64,000 bases of DNA from Tissierellia bacterium (GCA_030529425.1 JAUMWX010000002.1:210187-274186); one strand, 5' to 3'. Shown: positions 23,534 to 33,243, numbered from the stretch's first letter. The notes: a model not told the origin generated them from the sequence alone. Numbers and translations: made by a program.

Positions 23534-24317
23534 ACCCGAAATCTTGACCTAGTGCTACATCATCATAATCATTTAAGTTTTGAGAGATGTCCTTAACTTG
23601 CCAATTGCTTAATATTAAGCCTCCGACCTCTCCCCAATCTCCAAGACCATATATTCTGTATCCGTCGGGATCTATTTCCTTACGTCTTAGCATACGCTCT
23701 TTGTAAGCTTCATCTATGAATCTATTGGTTAGATATGTTGAGTGGTGTGTGAGTACATTTTTATCATCGAAGTCGAAAAAAGTCTTTTTAATCCAATGAG
23801 TTTTACTTACAGGGTTGAAGGTAAGCCTAATCTGATAAAATTGTCCCTCCGGTAGTTGACCCCTTAAACGATCATCTATAATTTCAAAATCTGCTTGGGT
23901 AAGCTCTGTCGCTTCTTCAATCCACACATCAGTAAGTTTTCCTTTTTTGAATGTAATAGACTTAAGTTTTTCTCTTTGTCTTTCATCATTCATTCCCCTA
24001 AATATAATTTGGTTTCCATTGGCTCTACATTCAATTTTAAGAGGGCTTTGTATAACTTTAAAATATTTGTCTGCCTTATCTCCAAACATCCGATATATCG
24101 CACCTGAAAGCTCTGCATAAGTACTGTCGCGGTTGGTTATATCTGACTTTCTTACGCATACTAGATTTCTGCCCTTATCTTTTAGCAGCCTTAAAATATA
24201 ATTTTGAGCCGTATCTACGGATTTTCCAGATCCCGCTGAACCTTTCATCACTATATATCGTTTACTAGAGTGATTAACCTCTTTGAAGACGGGATTTGCT
24301 TGTATCTTAATCTCCAT
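23534..24317 (-). CDS. Terminase large subunit, exon 1 (ATPase part)
   Basis: It contains Walker A at residues 24-33 (MKGSAGSGKS), Walker B in LTDVWIEEATE, the coupling motif NPVSKTHWIKK, and the beginning of the nuclease (DDVALGQDFG). Without splicing the frame would run 24 more residues into the intron and stop at 23463. The start overlaps the small terminase gene by 11 bases. The full enzyme pumps DNA into the prohead and cuts it to headful or unit size. Confidence 0.93.
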
Positions 24318-24753
24318 AATCTATCTTTACATTTAACTCCATATCAACGTCTGCATCAAGCTCGACTTTATCCGTAAACAATTTGTATCTCTTACCAAGC
24401 AGCTCAGCGGCTTTTAGTTTTTCTTTTTCATCCGGAGGCTTGTTGACAATCCTTGCGGATGATACTCCATCGCCTTCACCTTCAACTACCACAACAGCAC
24501 TTCTTGATTGGCCTCTTATGACAGAAGTCAAGTATTTCAACACTTCTTCCTGTTTTGCTATCTGTTTATCTTCTAACTCTTTTAGCCGTTCATCTACATA
24601 AGTTTTCACCGAGTAATTTCCGAGTAATTTTCTAGCATTAGCTTCTGCGCTTGATCTGCTTTGTTTAGCGTATGATTTTAAATAAGCCTCCGTCGCATTC
24701 CCGCTGATGATATACTCGTCTGCGAATCTCTTTTGTTTAATTGTCAACTTCAC
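24307..24753 (-). CDS. Terminase small subunit, 148 aa
   Basis: A GTG start at 24751-24753 after AAGAAAGGAG; the longer frame from 24837 crosses a hairpin region and is not used. The N-terminal helix-turn-helix (LTIKQKRFADEYIISGNATE, AYLKSYAKQSRSS) is that of the Terminase_2 family. A helical middle and an acidic tail (KVELDADVDMELNVKIDYGD) follow. It recognises the packaging site, which should lie near this gene. Confidence 0.9.
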   Translation of the reverse strand: MKLTIKQKRFADEYIISGNATEAYLKSYAKQSRSSAEANARKLLGNYSVKTYVDERLKELEDKQIAKQEEVLKYLTSVIRGQSRSAVVVVEGEGDGVSSARIVNKPPDEKEKLKAAELLGKRYKLFTDKVELDADVDMELNVKIDYGD

Positions 24754-24788
24754 ATCATCAGCTCCTTTCTTAAGCTTGTTAATAACTA

Positions 24789-24839
24789 AGGTGTATGGAA
24801 ATAGGTACACATACAAATAAAAAGGAGGCCCATACACCT
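24789..24839 (-). promoter_or_regulatory. Inverted repeat upstream of the terminase genes
   Basis: AGGTGTATGG (24789-24798) and its complement CCATACACCT (24830-24839) flank a 31-base loop just upstream of the small terminase ribosome site. It could be an operator for the late activator, a packaging site element or a leader structure. Between it and the activator gene lies the terminator at 24865-24891. Confidence 0.4.
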
Positions 24840-24864
24840 AACTGATTTACAAATAAATAGGCAT

Positions 24865-24891
24865 AAAAAAGACGACTACTTGTAGCCGTCC
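24865..24891 (-). terminator. Terminator after the late activator gene
   Basis: GACGACTA (24871-24878) pairs with TAGCCGTC (24883-24890) with one mismatch. On the minus strand a T-run follows (complement of the A-run 24865-24870). It separates early and late transcription. Confidence 0.8.
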
Positions 24892-24948
24892 TAAAAATCT
24901 AAATACTTGCGTATATTTTTACACTACCATTATAGCACACTACAATGT

Positions 24949-25377
24949 TCATTTTGTATTTATTTTTTTTGATAACATTTCTAGCCCTTTTCTATGAAGT
25001 GATAAGGCTTTTCCAGTGCTTATACGCATCAGCCTAGCTAAATCTCTCCATTGCGCAAATTGTAAATAGCGATAATCTAGTACTTGAACGACTTCATTAT
25101 CCCCTAATGAATTTATAACTTCGTCTATCTCTTCTTTGATGTGGTATCTTTCGACGATCCTTTCATTATATTTTTTTATAGCATCGTCTTTTTTCAAAAT
25201 CTTTTCAACAAAAGGACTAGATGTATTAGTAGATGTTTGGACTTTATCACCAAAACTAACCCCCCCAATAGCAGTTGAAAGCTCTTCAAGCTCTTCTAAT
25301 TTCTTCTTATCAAGCTTGATTAACTCGTCTATTTTATAAGCTCTATTAAGCCAATTTTTCACTTCATCTACCGTCAT
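24949..25377 (-). CDS. Late gene activator, sigma-70 region 4-like (DUF1492/ArpU/RinA group), 142 aa
   Basis: The N-terminus starts TVDEVKNWLNRAYKIDELIK, followed by a coiled region. The C-terminal 60 residues (EVVQVLDYRYLQFAQWRDLA, then RLMRISTGKALSLHRKGLEM) form a sigma-like helix-turn-helix. Proteins of this type sit just ahead of the terminase genes in Firmicute phages and turn on the late promoter. That is the likely job here and fits the terminator and inverted repeat that follow. Confidence 0.82.
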   Translation of the reverse strand: MTVDEVKNWLNRAYKIDELIKLDKKKLEELEELSTAIGGVSFGDKVQTSTNTSSPFVEKILKKDDAIKKYNERIVERYHIKEEIDEVINSLGDNEVVQVLDYRYLQFAQWRDLARLMRISTGKALSLHRKGLEMLSKKINTK

Positions 25378-25798
25378 CCCTCACCCCATTATACATATCA
25401 ATTTCCCTCTTAGCTTCAGCTTGCGCTTCTCTAAGCCTCTCAAGCTTTCTCTTAAGTGCTATATCTTTCGTCATCAAGTCCTCAATGTAGCCTATCTCGT
25501 TTGTAATTGCAGTAAATTTGTTAACAAGTTCTAAATATCCCATACTACTCACCTCTTCCAACTTACAATCCTTAGGTCTTTTGATAAATCCACCAAAAGG
25601 ACATCTATTACAGCATTTAGGTATTTCCATAGGATTGTTTATTGCATCCACTGTTTGCGGTTCTGCGTCTCGCAACTTTTCCACATCATCAAATATCTCG
25701 CTTAGAAGCTCCCTTTCATCCTCTCCGATATCTTCGTAAGCCTTATAAAATTTATTAATGTCATTCTGAATTTTTGTGACGATTTCTTCTCTATTCAT
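25364..25798 (-). CDS. Hypothetical protein with Cys cluster, 144 aa
   Basis: The ATG at 25796-25798 follows GGAGGTGG; the frame upstream to 25828 lacks a ribosome site. Residues about 60-80 hold four Cys in CCNRCPFGGFIKRPKDC, which could bind metal. The flanking regions are helical (DINKFYKAYEDIGEDERELL; AKREIDMYNG). It is not recognised. It overlaps the activator gene by 14 bases, so the two are translated together. Confidence 0.65.
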   Translation of the reverse strand: MNREEIVTKIQNDINKFYKAYEDIGEDERELLSEIFDDVEKLRDAEPQTVDAINNPMEIPKCCNRCPFGGFIKRPKDCKLEEVSSMGYLELVNKFTAITNEIGYIEDLMTKDIALKRKLERLREAQAEAKREIDMYNGVRDDGR

Positions 25799-25858
25799 TT
25801 TCCACCTCCGAAAGTTTCGGATTTTCATAAACGCTTCTCTGAATTTATCCGAATAAGT

Positions 25859-26119
25859 TTATTTTGCATCTCTTTCATTTTCTGTCCTTTCGAGATACTC
25901 AACTGCTGCTTTAAGCAGCTTGATTTTAAGACTATTGTTTAATATCTTAAACGATTCAAAATCGGCACACATGCTTAATGTCTCTGCGTAGAGTGCAATA
26001 AGCACTCTGGAATCATCATTGAGAATGAACAATTTTCCATCAGGATATTCAGAAACGCGGTGATTAACGCCGAAAGTGTCGTTAATTTCTTTGATTTGTT
26101 TTTTTATTTTTTTTTTCAT
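25859..26119 (-). CDS. Hypothetical early protein, 86 aa
   Basis: A very basic start (KKKIKKQIKEINDTFG) is followed by a small alpha/beta part (HRVSEYPDGKLFILNDDSRV) and a helical tail ending ERTENERDAK. It is not recognised. It overlaps the stop of the SNF2 helicase by four bases (ATGA type), so it belongs to the replication operon. Confidence 0.65.
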   Translation of the reverse strand: MKKKIKKQIKEINDTFGVNHRVSEYPDGKLFILNDDSRVLIALYAETLSMCADFESFKILNNSLKIKLLKAAVEYLERTENERDAK

Positions 26120-27498
26120 TTTTTACTCTCCTTGTATTTTTCAATTCTCGCTTTCAAACTTTCTAACACGTAGTTTTGCACATCTTCCTTGCGCCTTAAC
26201 GCTTCCATCACATCCTCATCTCTACTTCCTTTAACCACAAGATGATGGATAAAGACAGTCTCCTTTTGTCCTTGCCTATGAAGTCTTTTATTAGCCTGCG
26301 TATAAAGCTCATAATTCCAATTAAGCCCGAACCAGATGATGTGATTACCCCCTGCTTGGAGATTAAGACCGTAGGCACTACTTGCCGGATGGGTAAGAAG
26401 CACATCAATCTTTCCATCATTCCAATCTTTTTGATCTTCCACACTTTTGTAAACTCTTACTCTGATTTTTAATTTTTTTAAGGCTTCAAGGATTCTGTCC
26501 TTGTCATGTTGGAAGTTATAAAAAACTAGTGCGGGTTTACCATTTAAGCTCTCTATCGTCTCAATAAAAGCCTCAATCTTAGCGCTATGGACCTCGTGCC
26601 ACTCATGATCCTCGTCATAGATGGCTCCGTTTGAGAGTTGTAAAAGTTTATTCGATAAAGCGGCTGCACTTACCACGTCTATCACTTCTCCGGAGTCAAC
26701 TTCAAGCACCATCTTTTTTTCTAAGTCGTTATATGCCTTTTGCGCCTTCGTATCCAAAATAACCGGGATCTCATGTTCAATTGCTTCAGGAAGACTTAAG
26801 TAGTCCTCAGCCTTCATAGAAACGCATATGTCCGATATCTTCGCAAGTATAGACTCCTCAGACCCTTTCTTTGCAGTGTAATTAAAAACCACATATCCAT
26901 TTCTTTGCCCGGGATCAAAATACCTCTCCCTAAATCCTGAATATTTCTTTCCCAATCTTTCTCCACCATCAAGTAAGAAAAGTTGACTCCAAAGGTCCGC
27001 CAAGCTGTTGGGACTTGGAGTTCCCGTAAGTCCCACAAGCCTTTTTATGTGTGGCTTTACGCTGGCTAAGCTTAAGAACCTTTTAGCCTTTGGGTTTTTA
27101 AAGCTTGAAAACTCATCCACTACCACCGTGTCAAAGGGCCAATCATTTTTGTAGTGGTCTACAAGCCAAGTGACATTTTCTCGGTTAATAATATAGACAT
27201 CCGCCCTTGTATAAAGCGCCCTTAATCTTTGCTTTTCTGGACCTATCACTGTTGACACTCTAAGGCTCTTGGTTTCTTCCCACTTGTCTTTTTCAAGCTG
27301 CCAGGTTCCTTCCGCCACCTTTTTAGGGGCTATTACTAAAATCTTATTAGCTTGAAATCTATGAAATTTAAGCTCCTTTATGGCCATTAGGGTAATAATA
27401 GTTTTTCCTAAACCCATGTCTAAGAATAGCCCCACATTATTAAGTTCTAATACTTTATCGATGCAATACTCTTGATACTTGTGCGGTGTAAAATTCAT
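26116..27498 (-). CDS. SNF2-family helicase, phage type, 460 aa
   Basis: Motifs in order: Q-like start NFTPHKYQEYCIDKVL, Walker A LDMGLGKTII, motif II VVDEFSSFKN (DEFS instead of DEAH), motif III GLTGTPSPNS, and in the second lobe HPASSAYGLNLQAGGNHIIW and motif VI RLHRQGQKE. This short SNF2 type is common in Firmicute phages next to VRR-NUC and the polymerase and probably helps replication or recombination. It overlaps both neighbours by four bases. Confidence 0.93.
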   Translation of the reverse strand: MNFTPHKYQEYCIDKVLELNNVGLFLDMGLGKTIITLMAIKELKFHRFQANKILVIAPKKVAEGTWQLEKDKWEETKSLRVSTVIGPEKQRLRALYTRADVYIINRENVTWLVDHYKNDWPFDTVVVDEFSSFKNPKAKRFLSLASVKPHIKRLVGLTGTPSPNSLADLWSQLFLLDGGERLGKKYSGFRERYFDPGQRNGYVVFNYTAKKGSEESILAKISDICVSMKAEDYLSLPEAIEHEIPVILDTKAQKAYNDLEKKMVLEVDSGEVIDVVSAAALSNKLLQLSNGAIYDEDHEWHEVHSAKIEAFIETIESLNGKPALVFYNFQHDKDRILEALKKLKIRVRVYKSVEDQKDWNDGKIDVLLTHPASSAYGLNLQAGGNHIIWFGLNWNYELYTQANKRLHRQGQKETVFIHHLVVKGSRDEDVMEALRRKEDVQNYVLESLKARIEKYKESKK

Positions 27499-27782
27499 AG
27501 CACCATATCCTTACAATATTCCAAAAACCAATCCACCTCTTTTTCACCGTAAAGCACTTCTACTCTTTGCCCTAAACATGTAAGTTTTTTACATTGACTT
27601 TTTTGCAGCTCTGTAATCTTTCCTGACTCTGTTTTCAGTTCTACAAATATGGGCTTCTGATCTGGAAGTATTACAATTCTATCGGGCACGCCTGCATTAC
27701 CCGGGCTCACAAATTTATATGCTCTACCCCCCAATCTTTTTATCCCGACCACTAATTTTTTTTCGATTTCCTTTTCTCTCAT
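27495..27782 (-). CDS. VRR-NUC domain nuclease, 95 aa
   Basis: The whole protein is one VRR-NUC (PD-(D/E)XK) domain: EKEIEKKLVVGIKRLGG, then GVPDRIVILPDQKPIFVELK with the catalytic Asp and Glu-x-Lys, then an SGKITELQKSQ helix. The start at 27782 follows GAGGAGGGAAG; the longer frame from 27869 reads through the repeat region. It may cut branched DNA (Holliday junction-like) during phage replication. Confidence 0.92.
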   Translation of the reverse strand: MREKEIEKKLVVGIKRLGGRAYKFVSPGNAGVPDRIVILPDQKPIFVELKTESGKITELQKSQCKKLTCLGQRVEVLYGEKEVDWFLEYCKDMVL

Positions 27783-28120
27783 CTTCCCTCCTCGCGGCAA
27801 CATTCTCTTGCGTGCGCACGTATACAGACCTAAATTAGGCGTATTAGGCACACGTAGGCAGACGGGCACTTCACCTAATTCACCTAATTCACCTATTTTT
27901 TTCTCTCTATAGAAAAGAATGTTTCTTTGTTTCTTTTAGCCTGTAAATGTTGATTTTTACACGCTTTATTGGAAACATTCTAATGTTTCTTTGGTTTCCT
28001 TTGTTTCCGTTTTGGGAAACATTGGAAACATTCTCTCGGAAAGAATGTTTCCGTTATACTTAAGTAAATATCCCATTTCATTTTTAGGTGGAAACATTCT
28101 TTTTGTAGAATGTTTCCAAT
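27783..28120. repeat. Non-coding repeat cluster between VapE and VRR-NUC genes
   Basis: This 338-bp gap has no gene. It holds three tandem copies of TTCACCTAA (27870-27896) and many copies of GGAAACATT in both directions. Pairs GGAAACATTCT/AGAATGTTTCC make two hairpins (28024-28052 and 28090-28117). Further copies are at 27918-27925, 27971-27980, 27982-27990 and 28014-28023. The layout resembles an iteron-type replication origin or a multi-site regulator target, next to the replication helicase gene. Confidence 0.75.
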
Positions 28121-30601
28121 TTATGCTCTATTTCTTAACTCGATAATATTGTTTTTTATGTCTATTTTAGATTTTATTTTTTCAAATCCGCGCTGCTTTC
28201 CATATTCTTTCCCCAAGCTTCTGGCGCCTTTGTATCTTTGCCAGCCTTTAAGTGATTCAAGAACGCTATTTATTTCTGATGCATCTTTTTTGGTTAAATA
28301 CTCCTTAGGTTTTCCAAAACATTCCGCCCAAACTTCTATAGCTGTTATCTTATCTCTTTCAACTAACCTTATACCTTCTATGTTGGCATTTCCTTGTAGA
28401 TACTGCTTCCTTATACTTAGCGATAGATCATACCAATTAACTGGAATCTTTATCTCTAAAAACTCTTCGATAATTCCTTTCTTAGCATTATCTTCTTGGT
28501 GCATTTCTTGCGCTTCTTTTGCAAGTCTATCTGATTCGCCGCTAAGATATAGCGGTTCGCCTAACATGTATAACATTTTTGCCTCAGCCCATATTTGACC
28601 AATCTCACTATCAAGATCAACGAATATACTTTTTTTAGGTTCTTCTACTCCGCAGTCTACCGGCCAGAATCTTCTATTGCCGGTCGTATCTTTTAGGAAG
28701 TTATCATCGTTGGTAGTTCCAAAAAACACACATCTTCTGGGGTACTTATTTGTCCTTTTCCCATAAGCCTCTCTATATACATCGTGTTGCTTAGTAATAA
28801 ATTGCTTGATGGCGTTAGTCTCCGATCTATTAAATCCTGCAAGCTCAGCAAGCTCATTTATCCAAGTCCCTTGTATCATTTCCGCAGCTTCCTTACCCTC
28901 GAAATTAGTAAGGGAATCGCTAAACCATTCACCGCCAAGCTTGGCAAGGAAAGTAGATTTACCAATCCCTTGAGCCCCTGTAAATATTGGCATGTAATCA
29001 AATTTTGCTTCACCTGTTATTGCCCTTGCAACTGCAGCAGTTAATGATTTTCTCATTACATCTGCAGTATATACATTTTGTTCAACCCCTAAGTAGTCAT
29101 GTAGCAAAGTGTCAATTCTTTTCTTACCATCCCATTTTTGGGACTCAATATACCTTTTAACATCGTTAAATTTGTTTCTATTACTGACTATAAGTAGCGC
29201 TTTATCTATCTTTTCCGATCCTGTTATTCCAAAGCCTACCTCTAAAAATCTTGCAAGCTCGGCATCATCTATATCCGTCCAAAGTCTTTTATCGTCTGAG
29301 TTATTCCATGGAAGAGATCCCAAAACCATCCCTCTATTTGCAAATTCGTCAAGGGCTATTTTTCCTTTGATGTCTTTTATATTTTCCAATATTAAAACTA
29401 TATTATTAATAGTCTTTTTAATCTGTCCATTATTTAGGTCCTTTTCAAGCTTAGACATCCATGATAAATCGTCTTCTTCAACTGCTTGATTGACATCACC
29501 TAAACTATCTCTAAAAGCCTCTAAAGCTTTTTCGTGCCTTTCAGAATTTAGTATTGTGGCTACGCCACCATCTTGGATAGCGAGCTTGGACATAGACATG
29601 TAAGAAGGTAGTTTATTAACTGGTGTGTCTTCTTTACTTTCTATATCCTGCTCCCCAAATAAGTGAAGCCGTATTAAATCAAAAGCGTTTACAAGTTCTC
29701 CGCTACATGGATCTGTAGCGTGATGAGAATACAAGAACTTACCATCGTATACAATAGCCCCTCCACTCGTAGATCCTCCGACATACGTAAATCTATCTTC
29801 TTTGTCTGTTGGTTCATACGCTTTCGGTATGAACTTTTCTATGGCTTCGGGGACTGTATAAGTTCTACAAAAAGCCCCTACAACACCTCTTTTAGTTAAT
29901 GGATCCTGCTGTTTTGCAAGTTCTCTTTGTCTTGCCACTTCATGACCTGGAACTTGTGGCCAGGAAGATATATCCCTCCAATTGTCGTATGTGTTGAGAA
30001 TTCCGTCGGCCGATAGAAATGGATTGTCTGAATAATCGAACACATAATCGGAATCAATCGAACAACTTGGCCAGAACATCAATCTACTTACTTCAAATGT
30101 AGTAGGGTCTGCCATTTGTATCCCGATTATGCTTGCTAATTTACGCGCTATCGGTTCGTATTCATCTACAGCTATTGTTCTATCAGTTGGCACTATAACT
30201 CTTAATCTAGGGGCAAATTCTGCGTGCTTACGAGTGCTGTAAATCACATAAGCGCAACCCAAAGAGTTGACTTTTTTTACAACTTCTTCAGTTCTTCCGG
30301 TATTGATGTTGTCAAGGTCTAACGTAATTAAGTCTCTGGATGTTATCGCGCTATTCTTTCTTCTGTGACCGGTAATTGCCCCCCCGACGAATCCGCCGAC
30401 GTCTTTCAGCTCATCTTGTTGAACTTTTTTAAGTTTCATAAAACTTAAAAAAGATTCTTGGGTTCTTTGAGGGGTTTTTAATTTTTCTACAAATTCGGAC
30501 CATAACATTTCTGAATTAGTCCAATTGATGGACTTTCTATTCTGTCCCGTCGCGATAATTATTTTTCTGTTATTATTCAAAAATTCACCCACCCCCTTCA
30601 T
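28121..30601 (-). CDS. VapE-type primase/helicase, 826 aa
   Basis: The N-terminal half has primase-like features (TSRDLITLDLDNIN; RLRVIVPTDRTI; FEVSRLMFWPSCS), including a catalytic-type Asp pair. The C-terminal half is the virulence-associated E helicase: Walker A FTGAQGIGKSTFLAKLGGEW, ELAGFNRSETNAIKQFITKQ, FGTTNDDNFLKDTTGNRRFW. The ATG at 30601 overlaps the polymerase stop. A TTG seven codons later has a better-placed GGGGGTG, so the start is uncertain. It is probably the replicative primase-helicase of the phage. Confidence 0.92.
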   Translation of the reverse strand: MKGVGEFLNNNRKIIIATGQNRKSINWTNSEMLWSEFVEKLKTPQRTQESFLSFMKLKKVQQDELKDVGGFVGGAITGHRRKNSAITSRDLITLDLDNINTGRTEEVVKKVNSLGCAYVIYSTRKHAEFAPRLRVIVPTDRTIAVDEYEPIARKLASIIGIQMADPTTFEVSRLMFWPSCSIDSDYVFDYSDNPFLSADGILNTYDNWRDISSWPQVPGHEVARQRELAKQQDPLTKRGVVGAFCRTYTVPEAIEKFIPKAYEPTDKEDRFTYVGGSTSGGAIVYDGKFLYSHHATDPCSGELVNAFDLIRLHLFGEQDIESKEDTPVNKLPSYMSMSKLAIQDGGVATILNSERHEKALEAFRDSLGDVNQAVEEDDLSWMSKLEKDLNNGQIKKTINNIVLILENIKDIKGKIALDEFANRGMVLGSLPWNNSDDKRLWTDIDDAELARFLEVGFGITGSEKIDKALLIVSNRNKFNDVKRYIESQKWDGKKRIDTLLHDYLGVEQNVYTADVMRKSLTAAVARAITGEAKFDYMPIFTGAQGIGKSTFLAKLGGEWFSDSLTNFEGKEAAEMIQGTWINELAELAGFNRSETNAIKQFITKQHDVYREAYGKRTNKYPRRCVFFGTTNDDNFLKDTTGNRRFWPVDCGVEEPKKSIFVDLDSEIGQIWAEAKMLYMLGEPLYLSGESDRLAKEAQEMHQEDNAKKGIIEEFLEIKIPVNWYDLSLSIRKQYLQGNANIEGIRLVERDKITAIEVWAECFGKPKEYLTKKDASEINSVLESLKGWQRYKGARSLGKEYGKQRGFEKIKSKIDIKNNIIELRNRA

Positions 30602-32577
30602 TAATCTTTCATATAGTAATTACTTTCAAATCCTGCAGCCTTGAGAATCAATCCGTTTGCCCATGGAATCTCCCTGCCCATTACTTCACATACTTCACCT
30701 ACTGACACTCCGCTAGGGCAATCTAGCACTATCTCGTCGTGGATGTGCATCAGGATGTCGCATGTCGGAAAAGCTTCTTTAACCCTGTTTATGCTTACAG
30801 CCAGACAGTCTCTAGCTATAGCTTGTATGATGTTTTCAGTGAGTTTACCTCCGTAAGTGGAATCTTCAGACCATTTCTTTGTGGTCTGATTCACAGAGAA
30901 ATAATGTAGTGCTTGTTTGCCGAATTTATTGTCTTTCAAAAAAGGATTAGGGTAGTAGAGCTTTCTTTTACTCGGAAGAGTAATCGCAAAGAAATCTTGC
31001 CCGTAAATCAGATCTGTTTCCCTTGAAAAAGTGATCCCCCTAAAGGATCTTTGCATCCCATCTTGCATTACCGCAAGTGCGTTGCGCTCTATCTCGTACC
31101 ACAGACTTACAATGTTAGGATTTGCGTTTCTCCACCTTGACACAATATCGGGAAGTTCCTCTTCATCGAGCCCCATCTTCAGAGCCCCCATGGCAATCAT
31201 AGCCCCTGTAGAGCCTTGATATCCTAGTGCAAGTTGTGCGATCTTTCCTTTTTGTCTTAACGCGTATTCTGGATTACCTTTCGATATTTTTTCGATTGGC
31301 ACTCCGAACATCTGGCTTGCGGTGGCCTCGTAAATTTTCCCGTGCGTCGCAAATACATCTTGCACCCATCTCTCCCCCGCGAGCCAAGCTATTACTCTAG
31401 CTTCAATCGCAGAAAAATCGGCGACTATCAATTTATCCTTGCTTGGTATAAACGCCGTTCTTATGAGTTGACTAAGCGTGTCGGACACATTGCCGTAAAC
31501 CAACTCCAAACCCTTTATATTTTTTTGCTTTACCAAGGCTCTTGCTTCATCTAAAGTACTTATATAATTTCTTGGCAGGTTCTGTACTTGAACAAGTCTT
31601 CCCGCCCATCGACCTGTTCTGTTAGCACCGTAAAACTGCAAAAGACCTCTTACTCTGTTGTCTTTCCCTTTGGCGGCATCCATCGCTACATACTTCTTAA
31701 TGCTCGTCTTGGCAAGCTCCTGCCTTATCTCAAGCAGTCTTCTATTATCTTCCGCTAGATCCGAATTTATGAGTTCGGACACCGTCTCTTTTGTTATGTT
31801 GTCCAGATCAGGGATCCCGTTTTCCCTGAGATACTCGAGCAATTGAGATGTTGAATTTGGGTTAGATAATCCTGAAATTTCTTTAGCTTCTTTGATAAGC
31901 CTTTTATTTATCTCTTTGTCTATCCACAAAGCTGAATTTATCAGGTTTTCGTCAACTAAAACCCCTCTTGCATTTATTTCTATGTCGGTAACCCAATTTT
32001 TTTGTTCATGTTCCAAAATCGGAAATCTTGATAGCCGCTTGTAAATTTCAGTTTCAGTAACCACATCTTGCACGCAATAAACTCTGAATAACTCCCACTT
32101 GTCCGGCGCATGAGACGGCAAATTTCTCGTTCTCATCCCGTTGGCTTCCGTCGGAGTGCAAGGGGCACAAAAATACTTGATTAGAGCTTTTCCTGTTGAT
32201 AACTTTTGTTTGTTCTGAGGAAGACCTATCGCCTTTCCGGTTGCCTCAAGTCCTGCAGTATACCCTAAATATAGACCGTAGAACATCGTGTCTACCCACT
32301 GATCTATGTGTGTTTCGTATCCTGCACGGTTAAGACAGAACCACTCGAACGGGGCATTGTACGCGTGCTTAACGACATTTTTGTCGATAAGTGCTTTTTT
32401 TATTTTTTCTGGAATTTTTTCGCCCCGCGCAAGGTCAATTAATACAACATCGCCGAAATCAATGGAATAGGCGAATAGAATAATTTCAAAACTTTCAGCT
32501 TGAGCGTATTTGTAGAGACCGACGGACTTTATGTCTTCGTCTGAAAATGTCTCAATGTCAATTGATAAATGCTTCAT
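30601..32577 (-). CDS. Phage DNA polymerase, family A with 3'-5' exonuclease, 658 aa
   Basis: The exonuclease domain starts with LSIDIETFSDED (Asp-x-Glu, Exo I). Polymerase motif A is VADFSAIEARVIAWLAG, motif B RQKGKIAQLALGYQGSTGA, and motif C HIHDEIVLD. There is no 5'-3' exonuclease domain, as usual for phage enzymes. It starts at an ATG after AAGGAGCG and lies in the order DUF2815 - polymerase - VapE, typical of this replication module. Confidence 0.95.
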   Translation of the reverse strand: MKHLSIDIETFSDEDIKSVGLYKYAQAESFEIILFAYSIDFGDVVLIDLARGEKIPEKIKKALIDKNVVKHAYNAPFEWFCLNRAGYETHIDQWVDTMFYGLYLGYTAGLEATGKAIGLPQNKQKLSTGKALIKYFCAPCTPTEANGMRTRNLPSHAPDKWELFRVYCVQDVVTETEIYKRLSRFPILEHEQKNWVTDIEINARGVLVDENLINSALWIDKEINKRLIKEAKEISGLSNPNSTSQLLEYLRENGIPDLDNITKETVSELINSDLAEDNRRLLEIRQELAKTSIKKYVAMDAAKGKDNRVRGLLQFYGANRTGRWAGRLVQVQNLPRNYISTLDEARALVKQKNIKGLELVYGNVSDTLSQLIRTAFIPSKDKLIVADFSAIEARVIAWLAGERWVQDVFATHGKIYEATASQMFGVPIEKISKGNPEYALRQKGKIAQLALGYQGSTGAMIAMGALKMGLDEEELPDIVSRWRNANPNIVSLWYEIERNALAVMQDGMQRSFRGITFSRETDLIYGQDFFAITLPSKRKLYYPNPFLKDNKFGKQALHYFSVNQTTKKWSEDSTYGGKLTENIIQAIARDCLAVSINRVKEAFPTCDILMHIHDEIVLDCPSGVSVGEVCEVMGREIPWANGLILKAAGFESNYYMKD

Positions 32578-32621
32578 TTTTCGCTCCTTAGTATTAAAGG
32601 GGGCTTTCGCCCCCTCAGGTA

Positions 32622-33230
32622 TTAGTAAATCGGTTGGCCCGTTATCGGATCATATCCTTTAGGTGTTAACGCTGTTTCAACAGCACCAAACACGGCGTTA
32701 GCTGCAGGAGCCCCTCCTCCTAACGGTTCTCCATCTGCTATTTTTTGGATCGGACCTAATCCACAGCCAACCCCTTTCTTACCCCCGAATAGATAAGGGA
32801 AGAAATTCACATTCACTCTTGCGTAGCAGCCGCTATACACGTCGGAATGATTGATGATAGGATTAAGTTGTTGGTCTACGACTTCCGGAGGGTATTCAGC
32901 CTTTGCGGATGCCGTAAATACCCAATGTCCTTTACATTCATCTCCGAACGGCATGCCGTCTGAAGGCTTAACTCCGTCTCCGTCATACACTGGAGTCGCG
33001 CATATTGGAGGGATTACTCCGCTCCATTTGTCAGCAGCACCTTTTTGTTTTGCGGCTTCGATTGCCGCATCTATTCTTTGCTTAGTTGCGACATCTGTTT
33101 TTGGAACAAGAACTGTTACCGAAAATTTCTCTTCTTGTCCCGGTTGATTGGCTCTAGGCTTAAACACATTCACATAGCTTAATCTTACTTTTCCCGTTGT
33201 TACATTGGTGTTAAATTGATTGTTTTGCAT
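32622..33230 (-). CDS. Single-strand DNA-binding type protein, DUF2815 family, 202 aa
   Basis: It shows the DUF2815 pattern: FNTNVTTGKVRLSYVNVFKP, EKFSVTVLVPKTDVATKQRI, YPPEVVDQQLNPIINHSDVY, SGCYARVNVNFFPY, and the GYDPITGQPIY end. These are OB-fold proteins encoded next to phage polymerases and DUF2800 nucleases and are taken to bind ssDNA. The assignment is by family memory and context. Confidence 0.88.
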   Translation of the reverse strand: MQNNQFNTNVTTGKVRLSYVNVFKPRANQPGQEEKFSVTVLVPKTDVATKQRIDAAIEAAKQKGAADKWSGVIPPICATPVYDGDGVKPSDGMPFGDECKGHWVFTASAKAEYPPEVVDQQLNPIINHSDVYSGCYARVNVNFFPYLFGGKKGVGCGLGPIQKIADGEPLGGGAPAANAVFGAVETALTPKGYDPITGQPIY

Positions 33231-33243
33231 TTTTTATTTCTCC

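Noticed and set aside
22063..24317. Terminase gene as a pseudogene broken by insertion
   Set aside because: Intron borders with P1, P7 and P10 pairing and exact restoration of the frame argue for splicing rather than disruption.
24754..24837. Upstream extension of the small terminase subunit
   Set aside because: It runs through an inverted repeat, lacks a ribosome site, and the GTG at 24753 has AAGAAAGGAG at good distance.
27870..28117. CRISPR array
   Set aside because: Repeats are short (9-11 bp), in both directions, and lack regular spacers; no cas genes are near. The DUF2800 protein is Cas4-like in fold only.
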